From: Mycobacterium kubicae | Lineage (GTDB): Bacteria > Actinomycetota > Actinomycetes > Mycobacteriales > Mycobacteriaceae | Direction: 5' to 3' | Assembly (NCBI RefSeq): GCF_015689175.1 | Contig: NZ_CP065047.1 | Coordinates: forward strand, 1,426,001 to 1,490,000 | DNA length: 64,000 nt | Part shown: positions 38,623 to 46,954 of the stretch, piece after piece | Position numbering within the stretch: the first letter of the stretch is position 1 | How the letters are laid out: each line of letters begins with the position of its first letter | Made by a program: the position numbers and the translations under genes | The notes under the pieces: model-generated | Seen by the model: the letters and a program-made list of their open reading frames with translations, nothing else | Told to the model about the DNA's origin: nothing | The model's database searches: none

Positions 38623-38647
38623 ATGTCGCGAAAAGTGGGAAAGGCGT
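38623..38647 (+). promoter_or_regulatory. shared regulatory motif, site E
   Basis: ATGTCGCGAAAAGTGGGAA followed by AGGCG. It has the TGTCGC and GTGGGAA blocks at the same spacing as sites A and B, with the central T run replaced by A. It lies about 60 bases before the alpha/beta hydrolase start. Confidence 0.55.
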
Positions 38648-38706
38648 CCGGTTCCGCCGTGCTGGAGGACCGCTGATCATGGGATTATCCCGCTGTGGAG
38701 GGATCA

Positions 38707-39408
38707 GTGACGTATGTGCTCGTTCCAGGCGCCTGGCATGCAGGTTGGAGTTGGCGACCGGTCGCCGAACGGCTTCGCGGGGCGGGCTATCGGGCCATCA
38801 CCTTGACGCTGCCCGGGATGGGCGACGGCGAAGATCCGTCAGGTTTCAAGCTGCAGGACGCGGTGGACTACATCGTCAAGGCGGTGCAGGGGGTCCAACT
38901 CGACGAGGACGTCGTGCTAGTGGCGCACAGCTGGGGCGGTATTCCCACGTCGGGTGCTGCTCACTTGCTTGGCGGTCGGCTCAGCAAGGTGATCTACTAC
39001 AACGGGCACGTGCCGCTGCCTGGCAAGTCCTTGAATGACGAAAACCCGCCTGATAAACGGGAATTCGCGCTGCGCTCGATCGATGAATCTCCGGTCGGCG
39101 CCATCCCGGCGTCACTGAAGTACGTCGAACAGGAGTTGATGCAAGGCGTCGCTCCAGAGCTGCAGCGACTGGTGGCCGACTTGCTCACGCTCCAACCCGG
39201 CGGCTACTTCACCGATTCCCTCGACATCAATGCGCGCGAACTCGGTATGCCCGTGGTCTATCTTGCCGGCGACAGCGATCGTGCGATGCCCCGCCCGCCC
39301 GCCGAAACCGCCGCTCGACTCGGGGTCAAACCCATCGTGGTCCCGGGTACCCACAACGGAATGCTCACGCATCCACAAGAAATCGCCCAGGCGATACTCG
39401 CGGCGTGA
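38707..39408 (+). CDS. alpha/beta hydrolase
   Basis: A 233-residue alpha/beta hydrolase of the short esterase/salicylate-esterase-like type that begins directly with the first strand (TYVLVPGAWHAGWSW). The nucleophile is the Ser in LVAHSWGGIP near residue 81, the acid is probably in YLAGDSDRA, and the His is in VPGTHNGMLTHP. No signal peptide, so it is cytoplasmic. I chose the GTG at 38707 because GGAGGG lies 4 bases before it; a GTG at 38695 is in frame. It converges with the AraC-type gene. Confidence 0.85.
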   Translation: MTYVLVPGAWHAGWSWRPVAERLRGAGYRAITLTLPGMGDGEDPSGFKLQDAVDYIVKAVQGVQLDEDVVLVAHSWGGIPTSGAAHLLGGRLSKVIYYNGHVPLPGKSLNDENPPDKREFALRSIDESPVGAIPASLKYVEQELMQGVAPELQRLVADLLTLQPGGYFTDSLDINARELGMPVVYLAGDSDRAMPRPPAETAARLGVKPIVVPGTHNGMLTHPQEIAQAILAA

Positions 39409-39417
39409 AGGCTGACC

Positions 39418-40389
39418 TCACCCGCCAGTTGCCGTGCGAAATCTGTCCCGATAGGCCTTTGGACTGATGCCGAGGCGGTTGAGGAATACCCGTCGTAACG
39501 TTTCGGGTGTGCCAAAACCGGTGAGGTGAGCGGTTTCTGTGACGCCACGGCCCGCATCCAGAGCTGCCCGCGCCATGTCGATGCGCACCATTTCGACATA
39601 GCGCGCTGGGGTGGTGCCCATTTCAGTTCGAAATAACCGGGTCAGCTGACGGGTGCTCAGTGACGCCCGGGCGGCCAGCTTTTTGACACTGTGGTCGGCG
39701 CCAGGGTCGGCGGAGACGGCGTCGGTGACCACCCGCAATGCCGACGTAGGCGGCGGGTCAGCCTCGACGAGGGTAGAGAATTGCGATTGGCCGCCAGCGC
39801 GTTTGAGATACACCACCAGCGACCGCGCCACATTTCGGACCAATTCGGCGCCGTAGTCGAGCTCGACCAACGCCAGCGCCAGATCGATGCCGGAGGAGAC
39901 CCCCGCCGATGTGAACAAGTCACCGTCGCGAACGAATATTGCGTCTGGTTCGACGCCCACGTTAGGAAAGGCGCGGGCCAGCCGTCGGGTATGTCGCCAG
40001 TGTGTGGTGGCCCGCCGCCCATCGAGTAATCCCGCCTGGGCCAGGATGAACGAACCCGTGCACACCGATGCCAGCCGCCGGGTCCGGTCCGGCATCGTCT
40101 TGAGCGCTTCGACCAGCGCGGGATCGATCGGCCGACCGACGATTTGATCCCCCCCGGCGACCACCACGGTATCCGCGGCATCGATCGAAGCGATGCTGGC
40201 CGTCACGGCGAAAGGCGTTCCCAATGAGGTTATTACGTCACGCCCGTCGACTGAGGCGACTTGCAGCGAATAGTGCGCACCGAACCGGTTCGCTTCGATG
40301 AAGACCTCTGCCGGTCCCGCAGCGTCCAAGAGCTTCACGCCGTCGAAGACGACGATCACCACGATACGGGTTGCGTTCCCGTCGACCAT
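39418..40389 (-). CDS. GlxA-type AraC-family transcriptional regulator
   Basis: A 323-residue regulator with an N-terminal DJ-1/PfpI-like domain and a C-terminal AraC helix-turn-helix. The first domain shows VVIVVFDGVKLLDAAGPAEVF and SVCTGSFILAQAGLLDG, where the Cys marks the nucleophile-elbow position; such domains usually sense small molecules. The second shows LAARASLSTRQLTRLFRTEMG and a final TGFGTPETLRRVFLNRLGIS. It lies inside the accessory cluster, divergent from the GMC oxidoreductase, with motif site B and an additional GTGTCGC half-site in the shared promoter. It is my best candidate for the regulator that binds the five motif sites. Confidence 0.88.
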   Translation of the reverse strand: MVDGNATRIVVIVVFDGVKLLDAAGPAEVFIEANRFGAHYSLQVASVDGRDVITSLGTPFAVTASIASIDAADTVVVAGGDQIVGRPIDPALVEALKTMPDRTRRLASVCTGSFILAQAGLLDGRRATTHWRHTRRLARAFPNVGVEPDAIFVRDGDLFTSAGVSSGIDLALALVELDYGAELVRNVARSLVVYLKRAGGQSQFSTLVEADPPPTSALRVVTDAVSADPGADHSVKKLAARASLSTRQLTRLFRTEMGTTPARYVEMVRIDMARAALDAGRGVTETAHLTGFGTPETLRRVFLNRLGISPKAYRDRFRTATGG

Positions 40390-40433
40390 TTACCCATTGT
40401 GTCGCTTCCAGGCCGTATCGGTAACCAGGGGAC

Positions 40434-40458
40434 GTGTCGCATTTTGTGGGAAGAACGG
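40434..40458 (+). promoter_or_regulatory. shared regulatory motif, site B
   Basis: GTGTCGCATTTTGTGGGAA followed by GAACG, in the 239-bp space between the AraC-type gene and the GMC oxidoreductase operon. A further GTGTCGC at 40399-40405 lies 9 bases upstream of the regulator's own ATG, which would suit autoregulation. The rest of this space shows only a purine-rich stretch before the GMC start. Confidence 0.65.
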
Positions 40459-40628
40459 CTTGAAGACCACCGGCTGAATCGCCGCGATCACCGCAGACTG
40501 AGGGCAGCTTCACAAAGTAATGAACCTTTGCTTTCTCGACGAAACCCCTTGCTTCAGCGCCGAACTGGTGTGTCCCCGGCGCAGCGGCCGCGAGGCGCGC
40601 GAGTCGAGCTTGAAGAGAAAGAAGAAGA

Positions 40629-42182
40629 GTGCTGCCCCCTGGTGTTGAGTCACGGTACGAGTTTGTGGTTTGCGGGGCCGGCTCGTCCGGCTCTGTGGTG
40701 GCGGGGCGGCTCACCGAAAACCCCGACGCCACGGTGCTTTTGCTGGAAGCGGGTGGTGAAGACGACGTGCCGGCCGTGCAGGACCCCGCGCAGTGGCCAC
40801 TCAACTTGGGCAGCGAGCGCGACTGGGCATTCGTCTCAGAACCTACTGCCCATCTCAACGGCAGGTCGGTGTTTCTGTGCATGGGCAAGGTGCTCGGCGG
40901 AGGGTCGAGCATCAACGTGATGGCTTGGGCCCGAGGGCATCGTAGCGACTGGGATTATTTCGCCGCCCAGGCGGGCGACGATGCCTGGGGCTACCGGGCG
41001 GTGCTCGACATCTACCGGCGAATAGAAGACTGGCACGGGCCGTGCGATCCTGCTCGAGGTATCGGTGGGCCGATGTTCGTGACGCCCGCGCCCGACCCCC
41101 ATCCGGTAGCCGAGGCTGTCGTTGCGGGCGCACGCTCTCTGGGAATCCCCAGCTATCACAGCAACAACGGCGCCATGATGGACGGCGACGGTGGGGCATC
41201 GATCGCCGATCTCATCCTCCGCGACAGTCGCCGTCAGTCAGTTTTTCGTTCGTATGTGTACCCGTACCTGCACCGGCCGAACCTGACGGTATGCACCGGT
41301 GCGACGGTGACGCGGTTGACAGGTGACGGAAACCGGATCGCGGCGGTGGAGTTCTGCCACGGCGGGGTCACACACAGTGTGACGGCGACCCGCGAAGTAG
41401 TCGTTTCGCTGGGAGCAATAAACACACCGAAAGTGCTCATGCAGTCGGGCATCGGTGATGCCGATCAGCTGCGGCACTTCGGGATTCCTGTTGTGGCACA
41501 CCTTGCGGGCGTCGGCCGGAACTATCAGAGCCATTCGCGTGTCGATTGTGTATGGCAGTACCGCGAGCCCCTCGAACTGCACAACAACGGCGCCGAGGCG
41601 ATGGTGTTGTGGAAGAGCGATCCCGACCTGCAAGCACCTGACCTGCAGATCTGCGTCACAGAACTTCCGCTGGCGAATTCCGCAATCGCCACCAGATACG
41701 ACGTACCCGAACACGGATGGACCGCCTGCACCGGTGTGCTACGACCCAAGAGCCGCGGGCAGATTCGGCTAACCGGCTCCGATCCGAATGATCGCCTGGT
41801 GATCGAGGACAACATGCTCTCACACGAGGACGACGTCGCAGCTGCAATGGCCAGCGTCGAGCTGAGTCGCGAGATCGGTAATTCCGCACCGCTTCGGCCC
41901 TTCACCAAGTCCGAGGTCGTCCCGGGTGAGCTCAGCCGTACGGAGCTCGAGCGCTTCGTTCGTGATGCAGCCGAATGCTATTTCCACCAGAGCTGCACCG
42001 CCAAGATGGGAAGAGATGACATGTCAGTAGTCGACGGCCACCTCAAAGTCTATGGAGTGAAGGGACTTCGGATCGCTGACGCGTCGATCATGCCGCGCAT
42101 CACCACCGGCAACACCATGGCTCCCTGCGTCGTGATCGGTGAGCGAGCCAGCGACGTACTCAAGGCAGAGCACGGACTATGA
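40629..42182 (+). CDS. GMC-family oxidoreductase
   Basis: A 517-residue glucose-methanol-choline oxidoreductase, oxidising an alcohol with FAD. FVVCGAGSSGSVVAGRL is the dinucleotide fold, LGGGSSINVMAWARG the GMC signature 1, and GAINTPKVLMQSGIG signature 2. CYFHQSCTAKMG near residue 457 carries the catalytic His. GTG start with a GAAGAAG stretch just upstream. The stop overlaps the ATG of the next FAD oxidoreductase (ATGA), and five genes follow in a tight run (42179-46166), so this heads an operon. Substrate unknown. Confidence 0.88.
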   Translation: MLPPGVESRYEFVVCGAGSSGSVVAGRLTENPDATVLLLEAGGEDDVPAVQDPAQWPLNLGSERDWAFVSEPTAHLNGRSVFLCMGKVLGGGSSINVMAWARGHRSDWDYFAAQAGDDAWGYRAVLDIYRRIEDWHGPCDPARGIGGPMFVTPAPDPHPVAEAVVAGARSLGIPSYHSNNGAMMDGDGGASIADLILRDSRRQSVFRSYVYPYLHRPNLTVCTGATVTRLTGDGNRIAAVEFCHGGVTHSVTATREVVVSLGAINTPKVLMQSGIGDADQLRHFGIPVVAHLAGVGRNYQSHSRVDCVWQYREPLELHNNGAEAMVLWKSDPDLQAPDLQICVTELPLANSAIATRYDVPEHGWTACTGVLRPKSRGQIRLTGSDPNDRLVIEDNMLSHEDDVAAAMASVELSREIGNSAPLRPFTKSEVVPGELSRTELERFVRDAAECYFHQSCTAKMGRDDMSVVDGHLKVYGVKGLRIADASIMPRITTGNTMAPCVVIGERASDVLKAEHGL

Positions 42183-43573
42183 CCAAAGGGACCAAGTCGG
42201 AAGGCCGCGAAACGGCAGTGGTCCTCGGCGCCAGCATCAGTGGTCTGCTGGCGGCTCGGGTACTCGCCGACCACTACGGTCGGGTGATCCTCGTCGAACG
42301 CGACGTACCGCCCGACCTGCCGGTGACTCGCCGCGGCGTGCCGCAGAGCGGGCTGCCCCACATCCTGGCGGCCCGCGGCATGCGGATCGTCGGCGAGCTT
42401 TTCCCGGGGCTATCCGACGAGCTGGTCGCCGGCGGCGCGCGAGTATGGAACGACGGTGACTTGTCCCGGCTTTGTGTGTGCTTCGCCGGACATCAGCTGC
42501 TGCGGTCGGGCACAATTCCCGACCCTGAATCGATTGTCATCCACTTCGCGCATCGACCATTCATCGAGTGGAACCTACGTCGCCGGGTGGACGCCATTCC
42601 ACATGTGCAGACCCTCCCGGCGCACGACCTGGTACGGCTGACCTCGCCTTCCCGCGGGGACCGCGTGACCGGAGTGATTGTGGCGCTGCGTGACTCCGGC
42701 GCCCAGACGACCCTGATGGCCGATCTTGTCGTGGACGCGACTGGACGCGGTTCACGAACACCGCGGTTTCTCCACGAGCTCGGCTACGAACGCCCGCGGG
42801 AGGACGAACTGCCGGTGCACGTCGCCTATGCTGGCCTGCCCGTCTATGTGCCGCCCGGCACTCTGCGCGAAAACATCGCCTTCAGCGCGCCGAAACCCAG
42901 TTACCCGGTGGGCTACGCGATGTTCGCCGGTGAGAACGACATCTACAAGCTCGCCGTCCAAACAATCGCAGGACGACAGCCACCCACGGATCACGCCTCG
43001 CTACTTACCTGTCTAGCCGACATCGCGCCCCCGCATGTGTTGGCCGCCGCTCGCTGCGCCGAGCCGCTGGACGAGGTCGTCCAATACCGGTTCCCCTCCA
43101 ACCGGTGGCGACGCTATGACAAATTGGGACGCATCCCCGACGGTTTGGTGGTGGTCGGCGACGCGCTGTGCAACTTCAATCCGCTGTACGGACACGGCAT
43201 GTCGATGGCCGCCATCGAGGCGCTGGTCCTGCGTGACTGCCTGCAAGAGGGCCCTCCCAACCTGCCGCGCCGGTTTTACCGTCAGTCCGCCAAGGAAATT
43301 CGTATCGCCTGGCAAGCTGCGGTGGGTTCGGATCTGGCGTTGCCCCAGATACCGGGACGGCGTCCGATCTCCATCCGGGTGGCCAACGCCTACTTGGAAC
43401 ACGTCTTAGCCGCTGGCGAGTCCGATGCGGCAGTGGTTCAACAATTCTTGCGGCTGATCAACATGCTGGATCCGCCCTCGCGTTTGTTACATCCGCCGAC
43501 GTTGCTTCGCGTGCTGAACAGATCGCGAAAGCGCATAGCAGCTGGAAGGACAACGAAGGTGAACCATGCTTAA
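42179..43573 (+). CDS. FAD-dependent oxidoreductase, copy 2
   Basis: A 464-residue paralogue of the protein at 37184-38527, sharing VVLGASISGLLAARVLAD, RRGVPQ, ARVWNDGDLSRLC, DATGRGSRTP, RFPSNRWRRYDKL (FPSNRWRRYDKL in copy 1) and GDALCNFNPLYGHGMS. It should therefore act on a related substrate, as a flavin monooxygenase or reductase. Its start overlaps the GMC stop, and its end overlaps the F420-type gene by 8 bp, so all three are translated from one message. Confidence 0.87.
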   Translation: MTKGTKSEGRETAVVLGASISGLLAARVLADHYGRVILVERDVPPDLPVTRRGVPQSGLPHILAARGMRIVGELFPGLSDELVAGGARVWNDGDLSRLCVCFAGHQLLRSGTIPDPESIVIHFAHRPFIEWNLRRRVDAIPHVQTLPAHDLVRLTSPSRGDRVTGVIVALRDSGAQTTLMADLVVDATGRGSRTPRFLHELGYERPREDELPVHVAYAGLPVYVPPGTLRENIAFSAPKPSYPVGYAMFAGENDIYKLAVQTIAGRQPPTDHASLLTCLADIAPPHVLAAARCAEPLDEVVQYRFPSNRWRRYDKLGRIPDGLVVVGDALCNFNPLYGHGMSMAAIEALVLRDCLQEGPPNLPRRFYRQSAKEIRIAWQAAVGSDLALPQIPGRRPISIRVANAYLEHVLAAGESDAAVVQQFLRLINMLDPPSRLLHPPTLLRVLNRSRKRIAAGRTTKVNHA

Positions 43574-44705
43574 GGTCGGTCTAATCGAGCAGCCACTACA
43601 CACTCGTTACTCACCGACCGCGTTGGTGAGCGCCGGTTATCTCACCGCGCTAGCCACCCGGATGGATTCGTTCTGGTTGCCCGACCATCTCAACTCGGTA
43701 TTTCCACAATCTGTGATGACGGAGAAGTACGTCGGGACGGCACGACTGGTACCCAATGCCGACGCGCACCACGAATCGTGGACTGTTTTGGGGCGGCTGG
43801 CCGGCCGTAACTTGGGACGGCTCCGACTTGGAATCGGTGTCACTGACACCGGCCGTCGCAATCCCGCTGCCACTGCTCAAGCGGCGGCCACCTTGCATCA
43901 TCTCACCCGGGGACGCGCCATCCTCGGAATCGGAACAGGCGCACGCGACAGCAACGAACCCTACGGCGTGGACTGGGCGAAACCGGTGGGGCGTTTCGAG
44001 GAGGCTGTCGCCACCATCCGCGCGTTGTGGAACTCCGCCGGTGAACTCGTCTCCCGCGACTCACCGTTCTTCCCGTTGCGCAACGCCACCTTCGATCTGC
44101 CTCCGTACCGCGGACAATGGCCACCGCTATGGATCGCCGCCCACAGGCCACGGATGCTGCGGATCACCGGGCGCTATGCCGATGGGTGGTTTCCGGCCGC
44201 GATGTTTCTTCGTCCCGAGGACTATGCCGCCGGGCTGCAAACGATCCGTGCCGCCGCATCCAACGCCGGGCGTGACCCCATGTCCCTTACCGCCGCGGGT
44301 CTGTTCTTCGTGATGACCGGCAGCAGCCGCGACGAGGTCGATGAAGCCTTGGAGTCGCAGGTCATGAGGGCGTTCGCGCTGAACGCACCGGCGCAGATGT
44401 GGGCCCGTCATGGAGCGAGTCATCCTTTGGGTGACGACTCCACCGGTGCACAGGACATCATGCTGCGGACGCTCGACGAGCAGACCATCGTCTCCCATAC
44501 GGCTCACGTGCCGCCCTCACTGCCCAAAGAGCTCCTACTGGCCGGCACACCCGACGACGTCATCGATCAACTCGCCGAATGGCGTGACCATGGTCTGCGA
44601 TACCCGGTGATCGGAAACCTCAGCGCCGTGCAGCCAAGCCTGCGCCGCGGATTGGCCGCCAACCTTCCGATGGCCAAAATCCTTCGGCGACTGCGCAAAC
44701 TGTGA
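43566..44705 (+). CDS. F420-dependent ketoreductase, phthiodiolone-ketoreductase-like
   Basis: A 379-residue luciferase-like protein very similar, from memory, to M. tuberculosis Rv2951c, the F420-dependent phthiodiolone ketoreductase that reduces the keto group of dimycocerosate lipids. Shared blocks include LRLGIGVTDTGRRNPA, TLHHLTRGRAILGIG, GNEP-like SNEPYGVDW, IRALWNS, FDLPPYRG and AGTPDDVIDQLAEWRDHGLRY. No lipid polyketide synthase genes are nearby, so this is probably a paralogue with another keto substrate. Overlap with the preceding flavoprotein suggests they act on the same compound. Confidence 0.87.
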   Translation: MLKVGLIEQPLHTRYSPTALVSAGYLTALATRMDSFWLPDHLNSVFPQSVMTEKYVGTARLVPNADAHHESWTVLGRLAGRNLGRLRLGIGVTDTGRRNPAATAQAAATLHHLTRGRAILGIGTGARDSNEPYGVDWAKPVGRFEEAVATIRALWNSAGELVSRDSPFFPLRNATFDLPPYRGQWPPLWIAAHRPRMLRITGRYADGWFPAAMFLRPEDYAAGLQTIRAAASNAGRDPMSLTAAGLFFVMTGSSRDEVDEALESQVMRAFALNAPAQMWARHGASHPLGDDSTGAQDIMLRTLDEQTIVSHTAHVPPSLPKELLLAGTPDDVIDQLAEWRDHGLRYPVIGNLSAVQPSLRRGLAANLPMAKILRRLRKL

Positions 44706-44739
44706 AACCAAGACCTCGCCCGCAATGAAAGGAAGTGGG

Positions 44740-45669
44740 ATGAAGCGAACCGACAACGACACTTGGGACCTGGCATCCAGTGTCGGCGCCACGGCCACCA
44801 TGGTCGCAACGGCCAGGGCGGCGGCGAGCCGGCAACCAGATCCGATCATCAATGACCCGTACGCCGAACCCCTCGTGCTCGCAGCAGGCGTCGAACTTTT
44901 CACCTTGTTGGCCAAGGGGGACCTGGATTTCGCCGACATCGGGTCGGGTTGGATTCCTGACTACTTCGGTGTTCGCGGCTGGTTCTTCGACGGGTTCTTT
45001 CCCAGCGCACTGTCCGCCGGTATCCGGCAGGCCGTGATTGTGGGGTCCGGCCTGGACTCGCGTGCGTACCGGCTGCACTGGCCTGCGGATGCCATTGCCT
45101 ACGAGATCGACCAACCCCAGGTGATCGAATTCAAGAAGAGGACGCTGGCCGGTGTCGGCGCCGCACCAGCTGTCCAGCTACGCACAGTGGGCGTCGATTT
45201 GCGGCACGATTGGCCAACTGCATTGCGAGAGGCCGGGTTTGATGCCAAGCAGCCCACCGCATGGCTGGTTGAGGGTCTGATGATCGGGTACCTGCCCGGC
45301 GATGCACAGAACCGCATGTTGGATCTCATCACCCAACTCAGCGCACCCGGCAGCCGGCTCAGCGCCGACCATCTGCCGCTGACCTCGAAATCCATCGGAT
45401 CACTGATCTCGGAGACCGCAGAGAGCTGGCGGCAGCAGGGTTACGACGTCGACTTCGGGAATCTCACCTACTCCCACAAGCGCAACGACGCCGAGGCGCA
45501 TCTACGGGCACTGGGTTGGCGCATCACCGCCTACCGCCTCGATGATCTGCTCGGTGCTGCCGGTGTTCCCGTGGGTGAGATGGATACCGGTCCTGATCAC
45601 CAGGGAGCCATCCACTATCTGACCGCTACCCGAATCGACCGCAATGACGAAAGTGAGGACCCGCAATGA
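44740..45669 (+). CDS. class I SAM-dependent methyltransferase (mycobacterial putative O-methyltransferase family)
   Basis: A 309-residue protein of the large mycobacterial TIGR00027-type methyltransferase family. The N-terminus DNDTWDLASSVGATATMV is diagnostic, IVGSGLDSRAYRL near residue 98 binds SAM, YEIDQPQVIEFK follows, and WLVEGLMIGYL is the later core strand. The start is the ATG at 44740 with AAAGGAAG upstream; an ATG at 44725 overlaps that site. Substrates of the family are mostly unknown. Its stop overlaps the dps ATG. Confidence 0.87.
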   Translation: MKRTDNDTWDLASSVGATATMVATARAAASRQPDPIINDPYAEPLVLAAGVELFTLLAKGDLDFADIGSGWIPDYFGVRGWFFDGFFPSALSAGIRQAVIVGSGLDSRAYRLHWPADAIAYEIDQPQVIEFKKRTLAGVGAAPAVQLRTVGVDLRHDWPTALREAGFDAKQPTAWLVEGLMIGYLPGDAQNRMLDLITQLSAPGSRLSADHLPLTSKSIGSLISETAESWRQQGYDVDFGNLTYSHKRNDAEAHLRALGWRITAYRLDDLLGAAGVPVGEMDTGPDHQGAIHYLTATRIDRNDESEDPQ

Positions 45670-46166
45670 CGACTTCAATCTCAACCAACCGTCGTAATGT
45701 CAACGAAGTCACGTGCTTTCATGCGCCCGCCAGCCTGTTCGAGAACCTGCAGAAGGTGCTGGTCGACCTCATCGAACTTCACCTGCAGGGCAAGCAGGCG
45801 CATTGGAACGTCATCGGGACGAACTTTCGGGACCTGCATCTGCAGCTTGACAGCCTCGTCGACACCGCACGGGAAGCCAGCGACACCGTCGCCGAACGCA
45901 TGCGTGCCCTGAACGCGGTCCCGGACGGGCGATCTGACACGGTCGTTGCCGGCACCACCGTTCCCGCCGTGCCGTCGGGTCTGTTCAGCGTCACCGAGAC
46001 GGTCGACATGATCACTCTCCGGATCTATGCCGTCGTTGACACGCTGCGCATGGTGCACGACGACGTCGACGACGTCGATCCCACGACCGCTGATGTGCTC
46101 CACGCGATCATTGACGCTTTGGAGAAGCAGGCCTGGCTGCTGAGGGCCGAGACCGAAACCACATGA
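45666..46166 (+). CDS. dps: Dps-family ferritin-like DNA-protection protein
   Basis: A 166-residue Dps protein that would form a 12-subunit shell, oxidising and storing iron and removing peroxide. The ferroxidase ligands His46, His58, Asp62, Asp73 and Glu77 are all present at exactly the spacing of E. coli Dps (51, 63, 67, 78, 82). It lacks a long lysine-rich tail, so DNA binding is uncertain. It overlaps the methyltransferase stop (ATGA) and is the last gene of the GMC operon. A peroxide-handling protein fits an operon full of flavin oxidases. Confidence 0.92.
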   Translation: MTTSISTNRRNVNEVTCFHAPASLFENLQKVLVDLIELHLQGKQAHWNVIGTNFRDLHLQLDSLVDTAREASDTVAERMRALNAVPDGRSDTVVAGTTVPAVPSGLFSVTETVDMITLRIYAVVDTLRMVHDDVDDVDPTTADVLHAIIDALEKQAWLLRAETETT

Positions 46167-46193
46167 ACTCGCCTCGGCACCACCCGCGGACCG

Positions 46194-46218
46194 GTGTCGG
46201 ATTCTGTGCGAAAGACGG
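46194..46218 (+). promoter_or_regulatory. shared regulatory motif, site C
   Basis: GTGTCGGATTCTGTGCGAA followed by AGACG. It also agrees with site B further downstream: GGCTGGAACGACAC here against GGCTTGAAGACCAC there. It lies about 70 bases before the HD-domain gene. Confidence 0.6.
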
Positions 46219-46286
46219 CTGGAACGACACCCACGCAAGGAGGGCGTAGCGGCGAAAAATTGGGTTGACCGCAAGGAGAAATGATC

Positions 46287-46937
46287 ATGGCCGTTAAGCC
46301 CATCGAAACCATCGCCGGCATCGTCATACCCGACACCGCCCTCGTGCGCGAGGCAACCGACTTCATTCGCAGCGCCGAAGACGACGTCCTTTTCCACCAT
46401 TCCCGACGGGTCTTCCTGTTCGGCGCGCTGCATGGCCGCCGGCTCGGGATGCAACCAGACCCCGAACTGCTCTATGTGGGGGCGATGTTCCACGACCTGG
46501 GCCTCACCATGCGTTACCGCGCTTCGACGCAGCGCTTCGAGATGGACGGTGCGGACGCGGCGCGCGACTTCCTGCTCGAACACGGTATCGAGCAATCCGG
46601 CGCCGACAAGGTATGGCTTGGCATCGCCCTGCACACGACGCCCGAAGTCACCGGGCGACTCGACCCCGAAACTGCCTTGCTCGCAGCCGGTGTCAAGACC
46701 GACGTGGTCGGCGTCGGTCGCGAGGACCTAGACCCGGAAGCCATTGAGGCGGTGACTGCGGCACATCCGCGTCCTGACTTCAAAAACCGCATCTTGGCCG
46801 CCTTCAACGACGGCATGAAGCATCGTCCGGACACCACCTTCGGCACGATGAACGACGACGTGCTGGCGCACTTCGATCCCGGATTCAAGCGAGGCAACTT
46901 GGTCGACAGCATTCTCGGTAGCAGCTGGCCTGAATAG
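46287..46937 (+). CDS. HD-domain protein
   Basis: A 216-residue metal-dependent HD-superfamily protein. The first His is in LFHHSRRVFLFGALHGRR near residue 35, and the HD pair is in YVGAMFHDLGLT near residue 74; a later His and Asp complete the site. Similar single-domain HD proteins include cyanamide-hydratase-like and phosphohydrolase enzymes, so activity is open. I chose the ATG at 46287 (MAVKPIE) because AAGGAGAA ends 7 bases before it; ATG at 46281 would be too close. It is 17 bp before the nitroreductase gene. Confidence 0.82.
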   Translation: MAVKPIETIAGIVIPDTALVREATDFIRSAEDDVLFHHSRRVFLFGALHGRRLGMQPDPELLYVGAMFHDLGLTMRYRASTQRFEMDGADAARDFLLEHGIEQSGADKVWLGIALHTTPEVTGRLDPETALLAAGVKTDVVGVGREDLDPEAIEAVTAAHPRPDFKNRILAAFNDGMKHRPDTTFGTMNDDVLAHFDPGFKRGNLVDSILGSSWPE

Positions 46938-46954
46938 CAGAAAGGAGCAGAACA

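Noticed and set aside
40629..46166. Phthiocerol dimycocerosate / phenolglycolipid biosynthesis locus
   Set aside because: Only the F420 ketoreductase and a generic methyltransferase fit; there are no polyketide synthase, FadD or MmpL genes in the window.
46281..46286. ATG at 46281 as start of the HD-domain gene
   Set aside because: The AAGGAG site ends almost at this ATG; the in-frame ATG at 46287 has normal spacing.
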